The notes under the pieces: generated by a model
The model's database searches: none
The model's input: only the letters and a program-made list of their open reading frames with translations
What the model was told of the DNA's origin: nothing
Origin: Eremomyces bilateralis CBS 781.70
Lineage: Eukaryota; Ascomycota; Dothideomycetes; Eremomycetales; Eremomycetaceae
Reading direction: 5' to 3'
DNA: 64,000 nucleotides
Assembly: GCF_010015585.1 (NCBI RefSeq)
Contig: NW_022985074.1
Span: 372,001 to 436,000, forward strand
Part shown: piece by piece, positions 21,893-31,690 of the stretch
Layout: each line of letters opens with the position of its first letter
Numbering within the stretch: the first letter of the stretch is position 1
Program-made: the position numbers and the translations under genes

Positions 21893-21970
21893 CTAGCCGC
21901 AGCTGCATGCTCCCGGAGCGCACTGGCAGCTTCCACCACAGCAGTTGGGCTTTCCACAGGAAGAAGACAT
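21893..21970 (-). CDS. metallothionein, 7-cysteine (second copy)
   Basis: Single exon, 25 residues, too small for usual gene finders. Seven Cys at positions 5, 10, 11, 15, 17, 22 and 24 (CGKPNCCGG, then CQCAPGACSCG), no aromatic or branched aliphatic residue, Gly/Ser filler: the composition of fungal copper metallothioneins, which bind Cu(I) as a cluster in the cytosol. A TATA-like tttatttaaa lies on this strand near 22108-22117, about 140 nt before the ATG, which fits a short strongly expressed transcript. It differs in spacing from the copy at 12.7 kb, so this is an old paralogue or separate family rather than a fresh duplicate. A gtatgt two bases into the stop codon could be a splice donor, but splicing to the nearest acceptor would also give a stop. 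Confidence 0.78.
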   Translation of the reverse strand: MSSSCGKPNCCGGSCQCAPGACSCG

Positions 21971-23010
21971 GTTGATTAGTTGGATGATGAGAGTATTTCT
22001 CGCGTCTGATTGATCGATTCAGAAATGCTATTGTGATTGAGGTTTGTAGGTGTGCAGGTGGTGAGGTCTGACATCAGATACGCTATCGGAACGCGGGGTT
22101 TCTGTCCTTTAAATAAACAAAGGCGATGCTGCTTGCCCCTCACACCTGACAAGGCTAAACCCCACTTCGAAAGGATCGAACCAATCAGCGGATCGGATCT
22201 TACTGATAAATGGGTCTATTGAGAATTTGAGGCGCCTCTCTCAGCTTGCTCACACGCACAAATCACTCGCGGCACTTGTGCGGCAGCCTAGCAACCACAT
22301 TGGGGTTCACATTGACTGTTCTCACGAGATACAGAGTCCAAACCACCGCTGCCGCAATGCTTGGGGCGCTTGGGACCGTTCAATTCCGACATGGGAACGG
22401 CCCGCTCGACCGGAATAGCGCGACGTGAGCACGTTTTGATTTGGGTAGATGGAGCGACGCCGTGTGTCAACGCTGGCGGGGTGAGCAAGTTAACGCGGGT
22501 GAGGACGATGATGGAGGGTCAGACGGGTGAGCTATAGGCTGCGCAGGCGTGGGTGGATGAGCGGATTAGCAGATTGGAAGAGCAAGGAAGTCAGTCCACT
22601 GAATCTGTGACAGGAAGAGGGGACATTCCTTCGTTCCATCGCTGCTGTTAGATACTGGAGGTACGTACCTGCGCTGGGCTGATATCCTTGGCTGGGGCTG
22701 CGTGCGCATCGTGTCGTACGAGGTGCTGGTCGTCGCACTTGCGGGGTTTCCGCGATGCAGATCGGGTCACAGGTTCAGTAGTTTGATGGCTTGGGAGCTC
22801 GGTGTCCGATCTCTTCCGTGCTTCCGCCCCATGCGTGGCGGTTATATGAATCTGTTATCTCATCGATGGACATGCCTTCGACCCTAACGCCCACACAGAG
22901 GAAGCCTTGACAGACTGTAAACGATAGACGTTCAGTGGTAGAGCAACACTCTGGACTCCATGATACCTGTAATTACTAACTATTTTAGTGATAACTAGAT
23001 ATGTAGGTTT
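21971..23010. other. intergenic; metallothionein promoter
   Basis: About 1 kb. It has the TATA-like element of the second metallothionein near 22108. No other gene recognised; a short tRNA-like stretch near 22930-22968 lacks a T arm and is not called. Confidence 0.45.
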
Positions 23011-23119
23011 CTATGCGAAGGACGCAAACTTTCCCTTGGGGATAGCTTGATGATCCAGACCGTACTTCGCCTCATGATACAGCCCATCAGTGCCCACTAA
23101 GCCGGACTTCTTGAAGTCA

Positions 23120-23980
23120 TTATCCATTAGATCCACAAGGCGTGTCCTCTCCATCAAACCCCTTCGAATCCGCCATCGTAGCAGACTGAAAGAACCCCAT
23201 CTGCTGTACCTTAGCGTCGCGCATCATCTGATGCCGACGCCGCTGATCTGCCTCTCTCCAAAGCGGGATCTCAAATTTCGCTGGGAAGAACCCAGCGTAC
23301 TCCCAGTCAATAACTCTCACGATCTCGAACGTCAAAGGATCCACGAATATGTTGTGAGGTCCAAGGTCATTGTGGCAGAGATTATATACTTCGGCATCCC
23401 TTTCCATTCGCGGCCATGCCTGATGATTGCGTGGGCTATATAGTGAGGCTGTGGGGATCACTGGCAGATTAACGTCGACGCTCCCTACGAAGTTGCGGCG
23501 AAGGTCACGAAGTTGGGGGAGGATGGTCGACTGGATTTGCTTGTCAACTTCTGTGATGGCGGTCTCTTGATCAGCGGGGTCCACGTCGTCCAGCAATATC
23601 GCATCGTTCGGAGCCAAGGACGTTTTGAGATGCACTAGCCCGTTTTCCTCGTATATACCCAATAGGGTCGGCACGGGGATGGTTGTCTCCGCGGCGATAA
23701 GCTTCAACGTGGCAGCTTCGTTACGTAGTCGTTCGGGGACTAAGAGCACCACTATGGAGTCCCCGTAGATGTTGTTCCCGATCTCATCGGGGTGGTTCTG
23801 CCGCTTGATGAAGGTGTGTTGGGTGAAGTAGTAGGTGGTAAGGGTGAGCTTGTAGGAAACGAGGAGGGGGTCGTCCTGGGAGAAATGCGGGGGATATTTT
23901 TCAGGGATATATTGGTCGTTTGCCCTGATGCTTTCGGAGAGTTCGTGGAGGGCTCGCAAATGTGGGCTGAGGGTCTCCAT
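23120..23980 (-). CDS. APH/choline-kinase-type phosphotransferase, C-terminus uncertain
   Basis: 286 residues as read, single exon. Members of this large fungal kinase-like family (aminoglycoside phosphotransferase fold) transfer ATP phosphate to small molecules, but most fungal ones have no known substrate. Visible motifs: an N-lobe with RLRNEAATLKLIAAETTIPVP (split here as RLRNEAATL and IPVPTLLG), the catalytic loop CHNDLGPHNIFVD (His-x-Asp and Asn, about residues 198-210) and VIDWEYAG for the metal-binding Asp (about 217-224). From a GGGG run at 23159-23162 the frame used gives only GFDGEDTPCGSNG and stops. The frame one base over stays open for about 48 more codons to TAG 23011-23013 and looks protein-like (LMERTRLVDLMDNDFKKSGL). 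A one-base insertion, real or a sequencing error, is therefore suspected, and the true gene may extend to 23011. Confidence 0.8.
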   Translation of the reverse strand: METLSPHLRALHELSESIRANDQYIPEKYPPHFSQDDPLLVSYKLTLTTYYFTQHTFIKRQNHPDEIGNNIYGDSIVVLLVPERLRNEAATLKLIAAETTIPVPTLLGIYEENGLVHLKTSLAPNDAILLDDVDPADQETAITEVDKQIQSTILPQLRDLRRNFVGSVDVNLPVIPTASLYSPRNHQAWPRMERDAEVYNLCHNDLGPHNIFVDPLTFEIVRVIDWEYAGFFPAKFEIPLWREADQRRRHQMMRDAKVQQMGFFQSATMADSKGFDGEDTPCGSNG

Positions 23981-24277
23981 GGTGTGAAGTGTAGCTTGTC
24001 ATAATTAGCTGAGTACACGGGTCGAAGTATGTTGATACTTTGACTGAGGGCGAGGCCCTGCTCCCGATAATGAGCCAGTTTGTGTATCGTGAAAGGCGGC
24101 ATCCATTAAAGCAGACCTTGTATCCTTGACATCATCATATTCTAGAACGAGTTCCCGGCCTAGCCATGATCTGGAAACAATAATAAACCAGCTCATGGCA
24201 TCAATTTAATTGATTAATACCTTCTCATCCAGATACGACCAATCATCAACATTCCGAATCTCCGGTCCAGATCAAAC

Positions 24278-25459
24278 ATGTCGACCTCCCTTCTCCGCAT
24301 CCAGTGCCTCTGCGGCTCCTCTGCCTCGACCATCTCGCTCCCCTCATCTTCCCTCCCACTCCAAACCTACCTCTGCCACTGCAACATTTCCCGCCACATT
24401 TCTGGCTGCCTCTGCAGCTCCTACGCCCGCTACCCACCGCTCTCGCAAACCCCTAGACCCGACCTCTCTGCCCTCACGGCCTATCGCTCCTCGGACATTC
24501 TCACGCGATATTTCTGCACGACATGCGGAACGCATATGTATCTCGAATACGACGATGACGGGCACTTTGAGATCGCGACGGGGCTGCTTGCTGGTCTAGC
24601 TGTGGACCCTGATAGGCCACCGATGTCTATTGTCAAACATGTCGGGCATATGTGGATCGAGGATACTGAGGACGGAGGGGCATCGGATTGGATCTCAGAC
24701 CTTAATGGAAAGAGTGCGGAGAGGTGGATGAGAGGTGCTAATAGTAGTCCGCCAGCGTCAAGGGGTTGGTCACAAAGGTCATTGGGCGACGAGAAAGATA
24801 AACCTTCAGAAAGAGAAGATGACACCGGGATGTTGTTTGCCCGCTGTTACTGTGGCGGGGTGGAGTTCGCTATCTCTAGACCAGACTCCGAGTCGTGTGT
24901 ACATGACGGCACGGCCGACTTTCCAGACTTGCTGGTGCCATATAATTCCGAGAAGTCGGCGAAGAATCCCGATGGCAAGCCGTGGTGGCTGTCGAACGAC
25001 GGACGGAGATACACAGCAGGTACTTGTGCGTGCGACTCATGTCGGCGCGCTGCGGGGTTCGAGATTGTCGAGTGGGCGTTCGTGCCCGCAGGAAACATCA
25101 TGGTCCCGGAACTAAGGGACGCAAGCGAGCCGCCGATTTGGAGGAAATATGAAGTGGGACGAGAGTTTGGTACGGGTCTGCTGCAGAGCTTTAGTAGTTC
25201 GGATAGGGTTTTTCGTAGGTTCTGTGGAGGGTGCGGAGCGAATATCTTTTGGGAGTCATATAACCGCCCGTACATCATTGACGTCGCAGTAGGGATCCTT
25301 CGTGCCCCTGAGGGTGCGAGAGCTGAAACTTGGTTGGAATGGGTGACGGATCGAGTTAGTTTCTGCGAGGAGGGTGCTAATCCGGGCCTCGTTTATGACC
25401 TGACGAGAGGGTTAGAAGGATGGGGTAAGCGACTAAGCTTAGTATCTATGATTCCCTAA
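24278..25459 (+). CDS. tandem GFA/CENP-V-type zinc-binding protein
   Basis: Single exon, 393 residues. The GFA fold (named for glutathione-dependent formaldehyde-activating enzyme) binds two zinc ions through CxC, CxxC and further Cys. Two copies are visible. Domain 1 (about residues 8-125): IQCLCGSS, LCHCNISRHISGC and RYFCTTCGTHMY. Domain 2 (about 185-370): FARCYCGGVEFAIS, CACDSCRRAAG and RRFCGGCGANIFWE. In domain 1 the middle motif is CHCNISRHISG where many relatives have C-x-x-C, so that site may be altered. Two-domain GFA proteins are common in filamentous fungi; biochemical function is unproven, and formaldehyde chemistry should not be assumed. Confidence 0.9.
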   Translation: MSTSLLRIQCLCGSSASTISLPSSSLPLQTYLCHCNISRHISGCLCSSYARYPPLSQTPRPDLSALTAYRSSDILTRYFCTTCGTHMYLEYDDDGHFEIATGLLAGLAVDPDRPPMSIVKHVGHMWIEDTEDGGASDWISDLNGKSAERWMRGANSSPPASRGWSQRSLGDEKDKPSEREDDTGMLFARCYCGGVEFAISRPDSESCVHDGTADFPDLLVPYNSEKSAKNPDGKPWWLSNDGRRYTAGTCACDSCRRAAGFEIVEWAFVPAGNIMVPELRDASEPPIWRKYEVGREFGTGLLQSFSSSDRVFRRFCGGCGANIFWESYNRPYIIDVAVGILRAPEGARAETWLEWVTDRVSFCEEGANPGLVYDLTRGLEGWGKRLSLVSMIP

Positions 25460-25579
25460 TGATAATATCATCATCGTAACCGTTGCCAACCCACTCGCAC
25501 TATTACTGTGTTGTCAAGTAGTTAATATAGTTGTGGGCGGAAGTTTTCAGTCCAGTTGAAGCAAACTACTCTCTGCCTA

Positions 25580-26349
25580 CTACCGTATGCTGACGCCACA
25601 GTTAAAAGCAGGCCCAACAAGAACGCCCTTGTTTTGTCGCCAAAGTTTAGCCTCTGTATGCCCAAACGCCCATAACTTCACCGCTGGTGCGGTCCAGCAT
25701 GGCTCAGCAGAGAGATCTGTCATAAACGCCGAACGCACACCAGATGCATCTTTTAGATGACGCGGATCATTTGCTTCAGGAGAAGTTGTAGGACTGTAGT
25801 GTGTGAATATGATAATCTCCTTGTGCGGTTCCGACTTGCTAATATGCAGAAACTGCTCATTCAACCAAGCGAGTTCGGAAGCATGTGCGGCCTTATGGTC
25901 CTCCACAGTCCAATCCTCGACCCACTCAAAGTCGCTGACGAATAATTGCACAGATTGCGCTTGCTCGGGAGATATGGCAGAGAATAACGTGCAACCTAGG
26001 ATAGTTACATTATGACTGATGTCGAACCGTCTTTGGTCAAGGAATATGAAGCAGCCCAGTGATGGATCGGATCTGCGGCGGCGGGAAATGCTCTGCGAAA
26101 AAGAGTGGAATGCAGATTTGGCTGTGGTATAGCTAGTGTCATATGCTTCATGGTTTCCAATTACAAAAAAGATAATTTCGAATTGTTTGAGTTGCTGCGA
26201 GAGAAATTCAAAAAGGCCGATGTCGGACGCCAATCCGATGTCCCCTAAGAGAGCTAGATATGGACATGATGGAGGAATGGTAAATTCGAAATATGTAGGA
26301 CGTGTGGAGGGGGTTTCAAGGTGGAGGTCGGAGAGGCGAGGAGCTCCAT
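25580..26349 (-). CDS. metallophosphoesterase (calcineurin-like), 5' end uncertain
   Basis: The reading frame from stop at 25580 is open up to 26437 and encodes all metal-binding motifs of a calcineurin-like phosphoesterase: SDLHLE (about 26315-26332), LLGDIG, VIGNHEAYD, IIIFTHYSP and FGHTEAK. Such small fungal proteins are dimetal phosphoesterases with unknown substrate. There is no ATG in this frame between an upstream in-frame TAA (26438-26440) and the SDLHLE motif. An ATG at 26349 lies one frame over and would start MELLA just where relatives start. A missing base between about 26335 and 26345, a non-ATG start or an undetected upstream exon are the options. Coordinates here take the 26349 ATG as the nominal left boundary. 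The gene is head to head with the Trf4-type gene. Confidence 0.75.
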
Positions 26350-26934
26350 TGAGGTATGGGTGTGGGACTTGGGAAATGGAGGGAAAGGTTATGTAACGAA
26401 GATCGAGATAGAAGCGGTAGCCGGTAGGTAATAGGGATTAGGGAGCAAAGCAATCGTCTGGACAGCTGTTTCGTTCAATATCCCACTTTAGTGGATTTTC
26501 TGTGGACTTTATTTGGTTTAAAAGATCGCCGACTGTGACGCCACAGAGTATAGACCAAAGGCACGTGATGCGCGAATCAACTTTGAGATTTTGACAGAAA
26601 CGATTCACTGTTCCACGATAACCACTAAACCACTTGTAAACGTGGAATTTCCTTTCAACAAGTACTCCTCCGAAGGTATATCTACGAAGGATTCATTGTC
26701 GATAATAATCTGCGATGAAAGTCATCTTGAAGCTAAGTTCTTGACGTTCTTCGGTTGACATTCCCGCACACGAGACTTGAAGTTCGCCATTGCAGCGCAG
26801 GTGATTGCGACTTCATCCAGAATTTCGAAAAGGAAGTCGCTCAAGGCACCAGCGCACACCAACCATCAGAACATCGTCACCTGATCATCACAGCGTCTTC
26901 CTTCAGCTCTACGGAATTCCCTGAAATCATCACT
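26350..26934. other. divergent intergenic region
   Basis: Upstream regions of the metallophosphoesterase (minus) and the Trf4-type polymerase (plus). The plus frame is open from about 26755, but without an ATG before 26935, so it is taken as 5' leader. Confidence 0.5.
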
Positions 26935-29419
26935 ATGGCAGATTCTTATCGCCCTCCTCGGAAAGCTCCCACAGGTGCGCGAGACAACAATCCTCATCCT
27001 AAGAAGCGTGGAAAGAAGAAGACCCAGAAACCGCAAGGAAAGCCCAAGAAGGCCAACAACAACATGAGCAACAACGACATCGGCCAACAACAAAGCTTTC
27101 AAGTCCGGGGAGCCGCAGCATCGGATAACTACCGTCCTTCACAGTCCTCCAACTTCCAGAGCAGTTACCGACCAAGCCTTGAAGATCGCGTCACCAATGA
27201 GAGTCGACGACCGCGAACCGATAACTATCGTCCGAATGCCGGTTCTGCACACGACTTTGGGAACCATAATGATGGCTTCCAGTTCACCTTCGAATCGATC
27301 CAACAGCAGACGTTCGCGCCGATGGAACCGTCTGACCCAAATTCCCACAGGCGCCGATATGACGATGGCAGGAGGCACAACCAGTCCCGAGCAGCCCGTC
27401 CGAATTTTGGTGGGCGGCCGAGGTTCTCCGCGGATCGACGCGCGCTGATGACCACGAAGCGCGAGACTACCCCGGAGCGCTTGACGGGAATGGCCGGCGG
27501 CCCTGCGTCGTTCCGCAATGTAGATAATCTGTCCGAGTCCGAGGCGTCGATGGAGTTCGACTCGGATAGCGGAGATGTCGCAGACCTGAAGCAGGACCAG
27601 CCGTCGAAGAAGAGGGTTAAGCTCTCCGAAGAACCCACCAAACCGAAATGGTCCAATCCGGATCCGTACACTTCCCTCCCACCGCCTGACGCGACGGCGC
27701 AGGGGAAACGCAAGGATGTGGTGCATCTGATCCGCAAGGCGAAAATCGCCGTGGAGAATGAGCAGGCCGGTAGAAATGAAGTCTCACAGAATGCGGATTT
27801 CATCTCGCTGAATTTCGACGATGAGGACGAGGGATGGAAGGCTCCGGTATCCCCGCCTCCCCCACCTCCCCCACCTCCTGTTCACGGCCTTCCTCCAAGG
27901 CCGCCGCCTCCAACTGGTCCACGAACCATTCCTTCTGCGGCGTCCCTCAGCATCCAAATTCAACCAACCAAGGATACATTCAAGGACCGCAGGCAAGAGG
28001 CCCGGCAGAACTTCCGAGACTTCGAAGATGAGGATGAAGAAGAGGAATATGAGCCTCCTTTACCTTCAAATTGGCCAGGGCAGAATGATGTCCCTACCAA
28101 ACCTGCCTTCCCCGGTCGAGAAATCAAGGCCGCAACTGGTGCCAAGCGAGGAAAGCAGAAAGCACAGGTCCCTGATGTAACGCCACTCCATACTGGTAAG
28201 AAGCGAAAGCATACGCATGTGGCGGCTGTGCTACCCGAGTGGTGGATCCCTCGTGGATCGGCTGGAACTCCTTGGTGCACCAGGGCCACTGATCACTCCA
28301 ATATCGACCGCATGGTGGAGTGGCTCCATCTTGAGATGGTCGATTTCTACGACCATGTCAAGCCATGCGTATTCGAGCAGTCTCTTCGGGAAGACCTCGT
28401 AAACCGTCTTCGTAAGCACGTCCAGAAGAATAGTGGTTTGCCTTGTGATGTCAAATGCTTCGGATCGTTCGCGCAAGGAACTTACCTTCCCACTGGCGAC
28501 ATGGACATCGTTGTGGTGTCCAAGACATTCGAACAGACAGGCAACCGCGCCTTCGTGATGAACAACTACAAAAAGATGTACCAATTCTTTCGGACGCTGA
28601 CGCGAGCTGGATTGGCTTCTCATACTGAAAATCAGATCATCGCGAAGGCTCGGGTGCCGATTATCAAGTACGTGGACCCGTACACAAGGCTCAATGTTGA
28701 CATTTCTTTCGAGAATCTCAGCGGCGTCGTAGCGATCCGAACGTATCAGGATTGGGCCACCGAGTTCCCGATCTTAAATGTCTTTGTTGCCATCATCAAG
28801 CAATTCCTGAAGATGCGAGGATTGAACGAGGTCGTCAATGGTGGCATCGGGGGCTTTAGCATCTCCTGCCTAGTCTACAGCTGGCTCAAGTTGCACCCGA
28901 AGATCCTCTCGAAGGAAATCATCCCCGAGCAGTGTCTTGGTGAGCTCCTGATGGACTTCTTTGATTTCTACGGCCGCGATTTCGACGTAACTAGCACTGC
29001 TATCCAGATGCGGCCTCCTATGTACATCTCAAAGGTAAGTTACCTTCTGCTCCCATCGTTTTCCTTTCACCAATCGCCTGCACCTGCCATCGCTCCCCGC
29101 AGTCCGTATTGACACCCTCCAGAACAACCTCATCCTCGGCGGTAACGCCAAAATCAAACCCGAGCGCCTCACCATCATCGATCCCAACAACCCGACTAAC
29201 GACATCTCGGGCGGCTCCAGTCGTATCTCGACGATCTTCGCCGCCTTCCGCGCCGCTCATGGAGCCCTTGAGGATCGCATGGACGAGCTGCGGAGCATGC
29301 CCATGAGCGAGCGGAAGGGCCAGAGCATCCTTGGCGTGGTCCTCGCCGGGAATTATATCACGTTCGAAACCCAGAGAGATCATTTGGAGGATACGTGGGA
29401 CAGAAGGGGGAGGCGTTAG
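26935..29419 (+). CDS. Trf4/Cid14-type non-canonical poly(A) polymerase
   Basis: Exons 26935-29034 and 29123-29419 give 798 residues. Trf4/Trf5 are the polymerase subunits of the nuclear TRAMP complex, which adds short A tails to RNAs for exosome decay. The nucleotidyltransferase signature CFGSFAQGTYLPTGDMDIVV has the GS and the D-x-D pair (about residues 508-527); the third Asp is in LNVDISFEN (about 587). The central and PAP-associated domains follow: WATEFPILNVFVAIIKQFLK, GGIGGFSISCLVYSW and the nucleotide-recognition part in MDFFDFYGRDFD. Exon 2 supplies the conserved IDPNNPTNDISGGS block. The 88-nt intron (gtaagt ... ccctccag) is placed at the second acceptor, because the first (cgcag) leaves the frame. 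The first 400 residues are Asn/Gln/Arg-rich and disordered with a poly-Pro run. Start MADSYRPPRK is the first ATG in frame. Confidence 0.94.
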
Positions 29420-31690
29420 GGCGGATAGTTTCCCCCTGGAAATTTTCTAGGCGGTGGACTTCTGTGACCACCAGTGGATGTGCTAATATCACTGTATGTG
29501 CTTCGGCAACGGTGAAGACCTGTGTCCTTGACGCGGTCTGCGAGTCACTTTGGATGTACCGGCGCCTCCTGGGCACCTTTCGACTGCGGTTTCGATGTTT
29601 CGCATGACAGTCATTAGATGGGAGAACCTCACGGATGCACGAATTATCGGATAAATGGTTACGGGTGGGCGGGGTGTTGAACGCTAAAGAAGGCGTTGCT
29701 ATATGGGCCATCACGGGGCGGACGACATACGGAGTATTGCTATACCAACAGCTGGATGACGGGCTGAATTACGCGGTTCCAACTTCCTCCGAGTTTCTTC
29801 CCTGGAGTGCCCTCCTGATTGCTTTTCTAAAATTCCAAGTTCTCAGTCAACCTCCCCCGTGCTACTTGATCTTCCTTTCTGTTTCGAACTTTCGCCTGGT
29901 TCGACTCTGAGTCTTCTTCACTTCAGCTTCTTTCGCTCTCTGGAGGGTCTTAGGTTGTTGTGATTAAGTCTTCTGTGGGTGAGAAGTCAATTGGAATGAT
30001 GATGACCATTCGCCAGAGCATGCTTACTCTCGCAGCGTCGCACTAGCGCTCCGTTTGCATCCCAGGTACGTCGAGCCGCTTCTATCTCCTGTCCTCCATT
30101 CTCTTCGTAGATCTGGAACTTTCAGCTAACCTTGCTTAGATCCTCATCCCCTCAACCTACCAGCTCCACAGTTTCACCTGCAAACTCCCATATCCATTGA
30201 TTCTCCCAATAACGGACCATCCGCGCCTTGACCTGCCCGACTACGTTAACACTAACCACCTCCCAGCAAAGAAAATCTCAGCTCGCTCGAGCACCGTGTC
30301 TCCTCCATCTCACGCCTCGCTGTCTCGCCTGCCATGGGACCGGTGTTTCTCACGTAAAACGACCCGGGTAGCTGTGGTGGAGAGAAGTGAGGTGGGTAGG
30401 AGACACCCTTTTTCTCAGCCCAGTCGCGCTTTATGCATGGCTGGGGGGAGGGAATTTGTGTCGACATCGGTTGAGCAACATGCTGGTCACTGAGCAAATT
30501 TTTCATACAGTGTATCCTGTACAGCCATTAGCAAAATTGGCTTCTTCCCTTGGGGACTCTAGAAGTTCTCAGTGCACCGCCTCTATTACGCTGTGGCGTT
30601 TGCTTTAACTATCTGTAAATGGATTACGGGATTAGCGCATAATATTTCGTATACTTTGGTTGCATTCTAATTATTATTTAGTCTGATTCGAACTCTTGCA
30701 CCGCCATTGCCTGTCTCGCCAATTCTTGCCTTGGGGTCATGGCGTGGTGCAGACCCATTCAATTGCTGGCAGCCCGTTTGCTATCTTCGGAAGGTGGCTC
30801 CGATTGTGAGCAGCTATCGAAGACGACGGTCAGATAATTAGAGAGAGGGCGATTCAATCAATAATGCAAAGCTTTCATGCATTCTTGATACTTGCGTTGA
30901 ACAGTATTGTGGGACACTGGGACGCGGTTAGCCACGCCGATCACTTAGTTAAGTTAATAATAGTTAACTAAGTTAAGTTAGTTAACTAACTTAGTAGTTA
31001 GTAGAGTGAGTACATAGTCCGGACCCCCGTAGTGGGTCCATATAAACTTGAGTCAACTTTGGCTAAAACAATACGGATACCTCTTTCCATAGTTAGGGAG
31101 TATTCCATAGAGATCGGATTATATGCCTTAGCCTTTCTTCTCGCCTGTGAGGGATGCGCTGATTCGCCATAGCTGTACGGAATAGGCTGTAGCCTTGGCC
31201 CTTGGGCAACAAGGCTAAAACAGACGACGTGTGGGAGACCTGGTCAGGTGCATTGCTGGCTCGGAGCATCTGCGTGGTCCCTTGCCAGAGCTGGACATTC
31301 AGATCGAACAGTGCAGCGAGGCTGCGCTTTGCGCCGCGCCGTAAAGCTCGATGGTGCTGCAGAAAGCGACGATGTCGAAACACCGTTCCGTCGCACAAGC
31401 CTTGCTCCTCAACAACTTCCACACTACTCCGCAATACTCAGTACAGATTATCATATCACCATCTGCCTCACATCTCCTTCCCTTCTCGAAGTCTTAGATT
31501 GCCAGGAGCTGCCTTCAGCGAACCGCGAATTTCCACTTTACCGATGCTGAGCGCTTAGCATCGCTTTTGATAAGTCCGAGACTATCAGGCTTCAGCGATA
31601 GCGACCCGCAACCGATCAGATATCACGAAAATCGATTGTCCGCGGGAGTCAGATCTCTCCTACCAGGGTTTTGAGTTCGGCCGTGCCTTA
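29420..31690. other. long intergenic region upstream of the NLR gene
   Basis: About 2.3 kb with no confident gene. It has a possible spliced transcript near 29996-30232 (intron-like gtacgt...ctaac...cttag, exons with an early in-frame TAG), a ttaactaa-rich tract at 30946-31005 and an adjacent ggaccc...gggtcc hairpin near 31020-31040. The right end must contain the promoter of the SIR2-NACHT-ankyrin gene. Confidence 0.45.

Noticed and set aside
22930-22968. tRNA-like stretch (agtggtagagcaacactctgg)
   Set aside because: It resembles D-arm plus anticodon-arm wording, but stems do not pair well and there is no T arm (GTTCRA) downstream.
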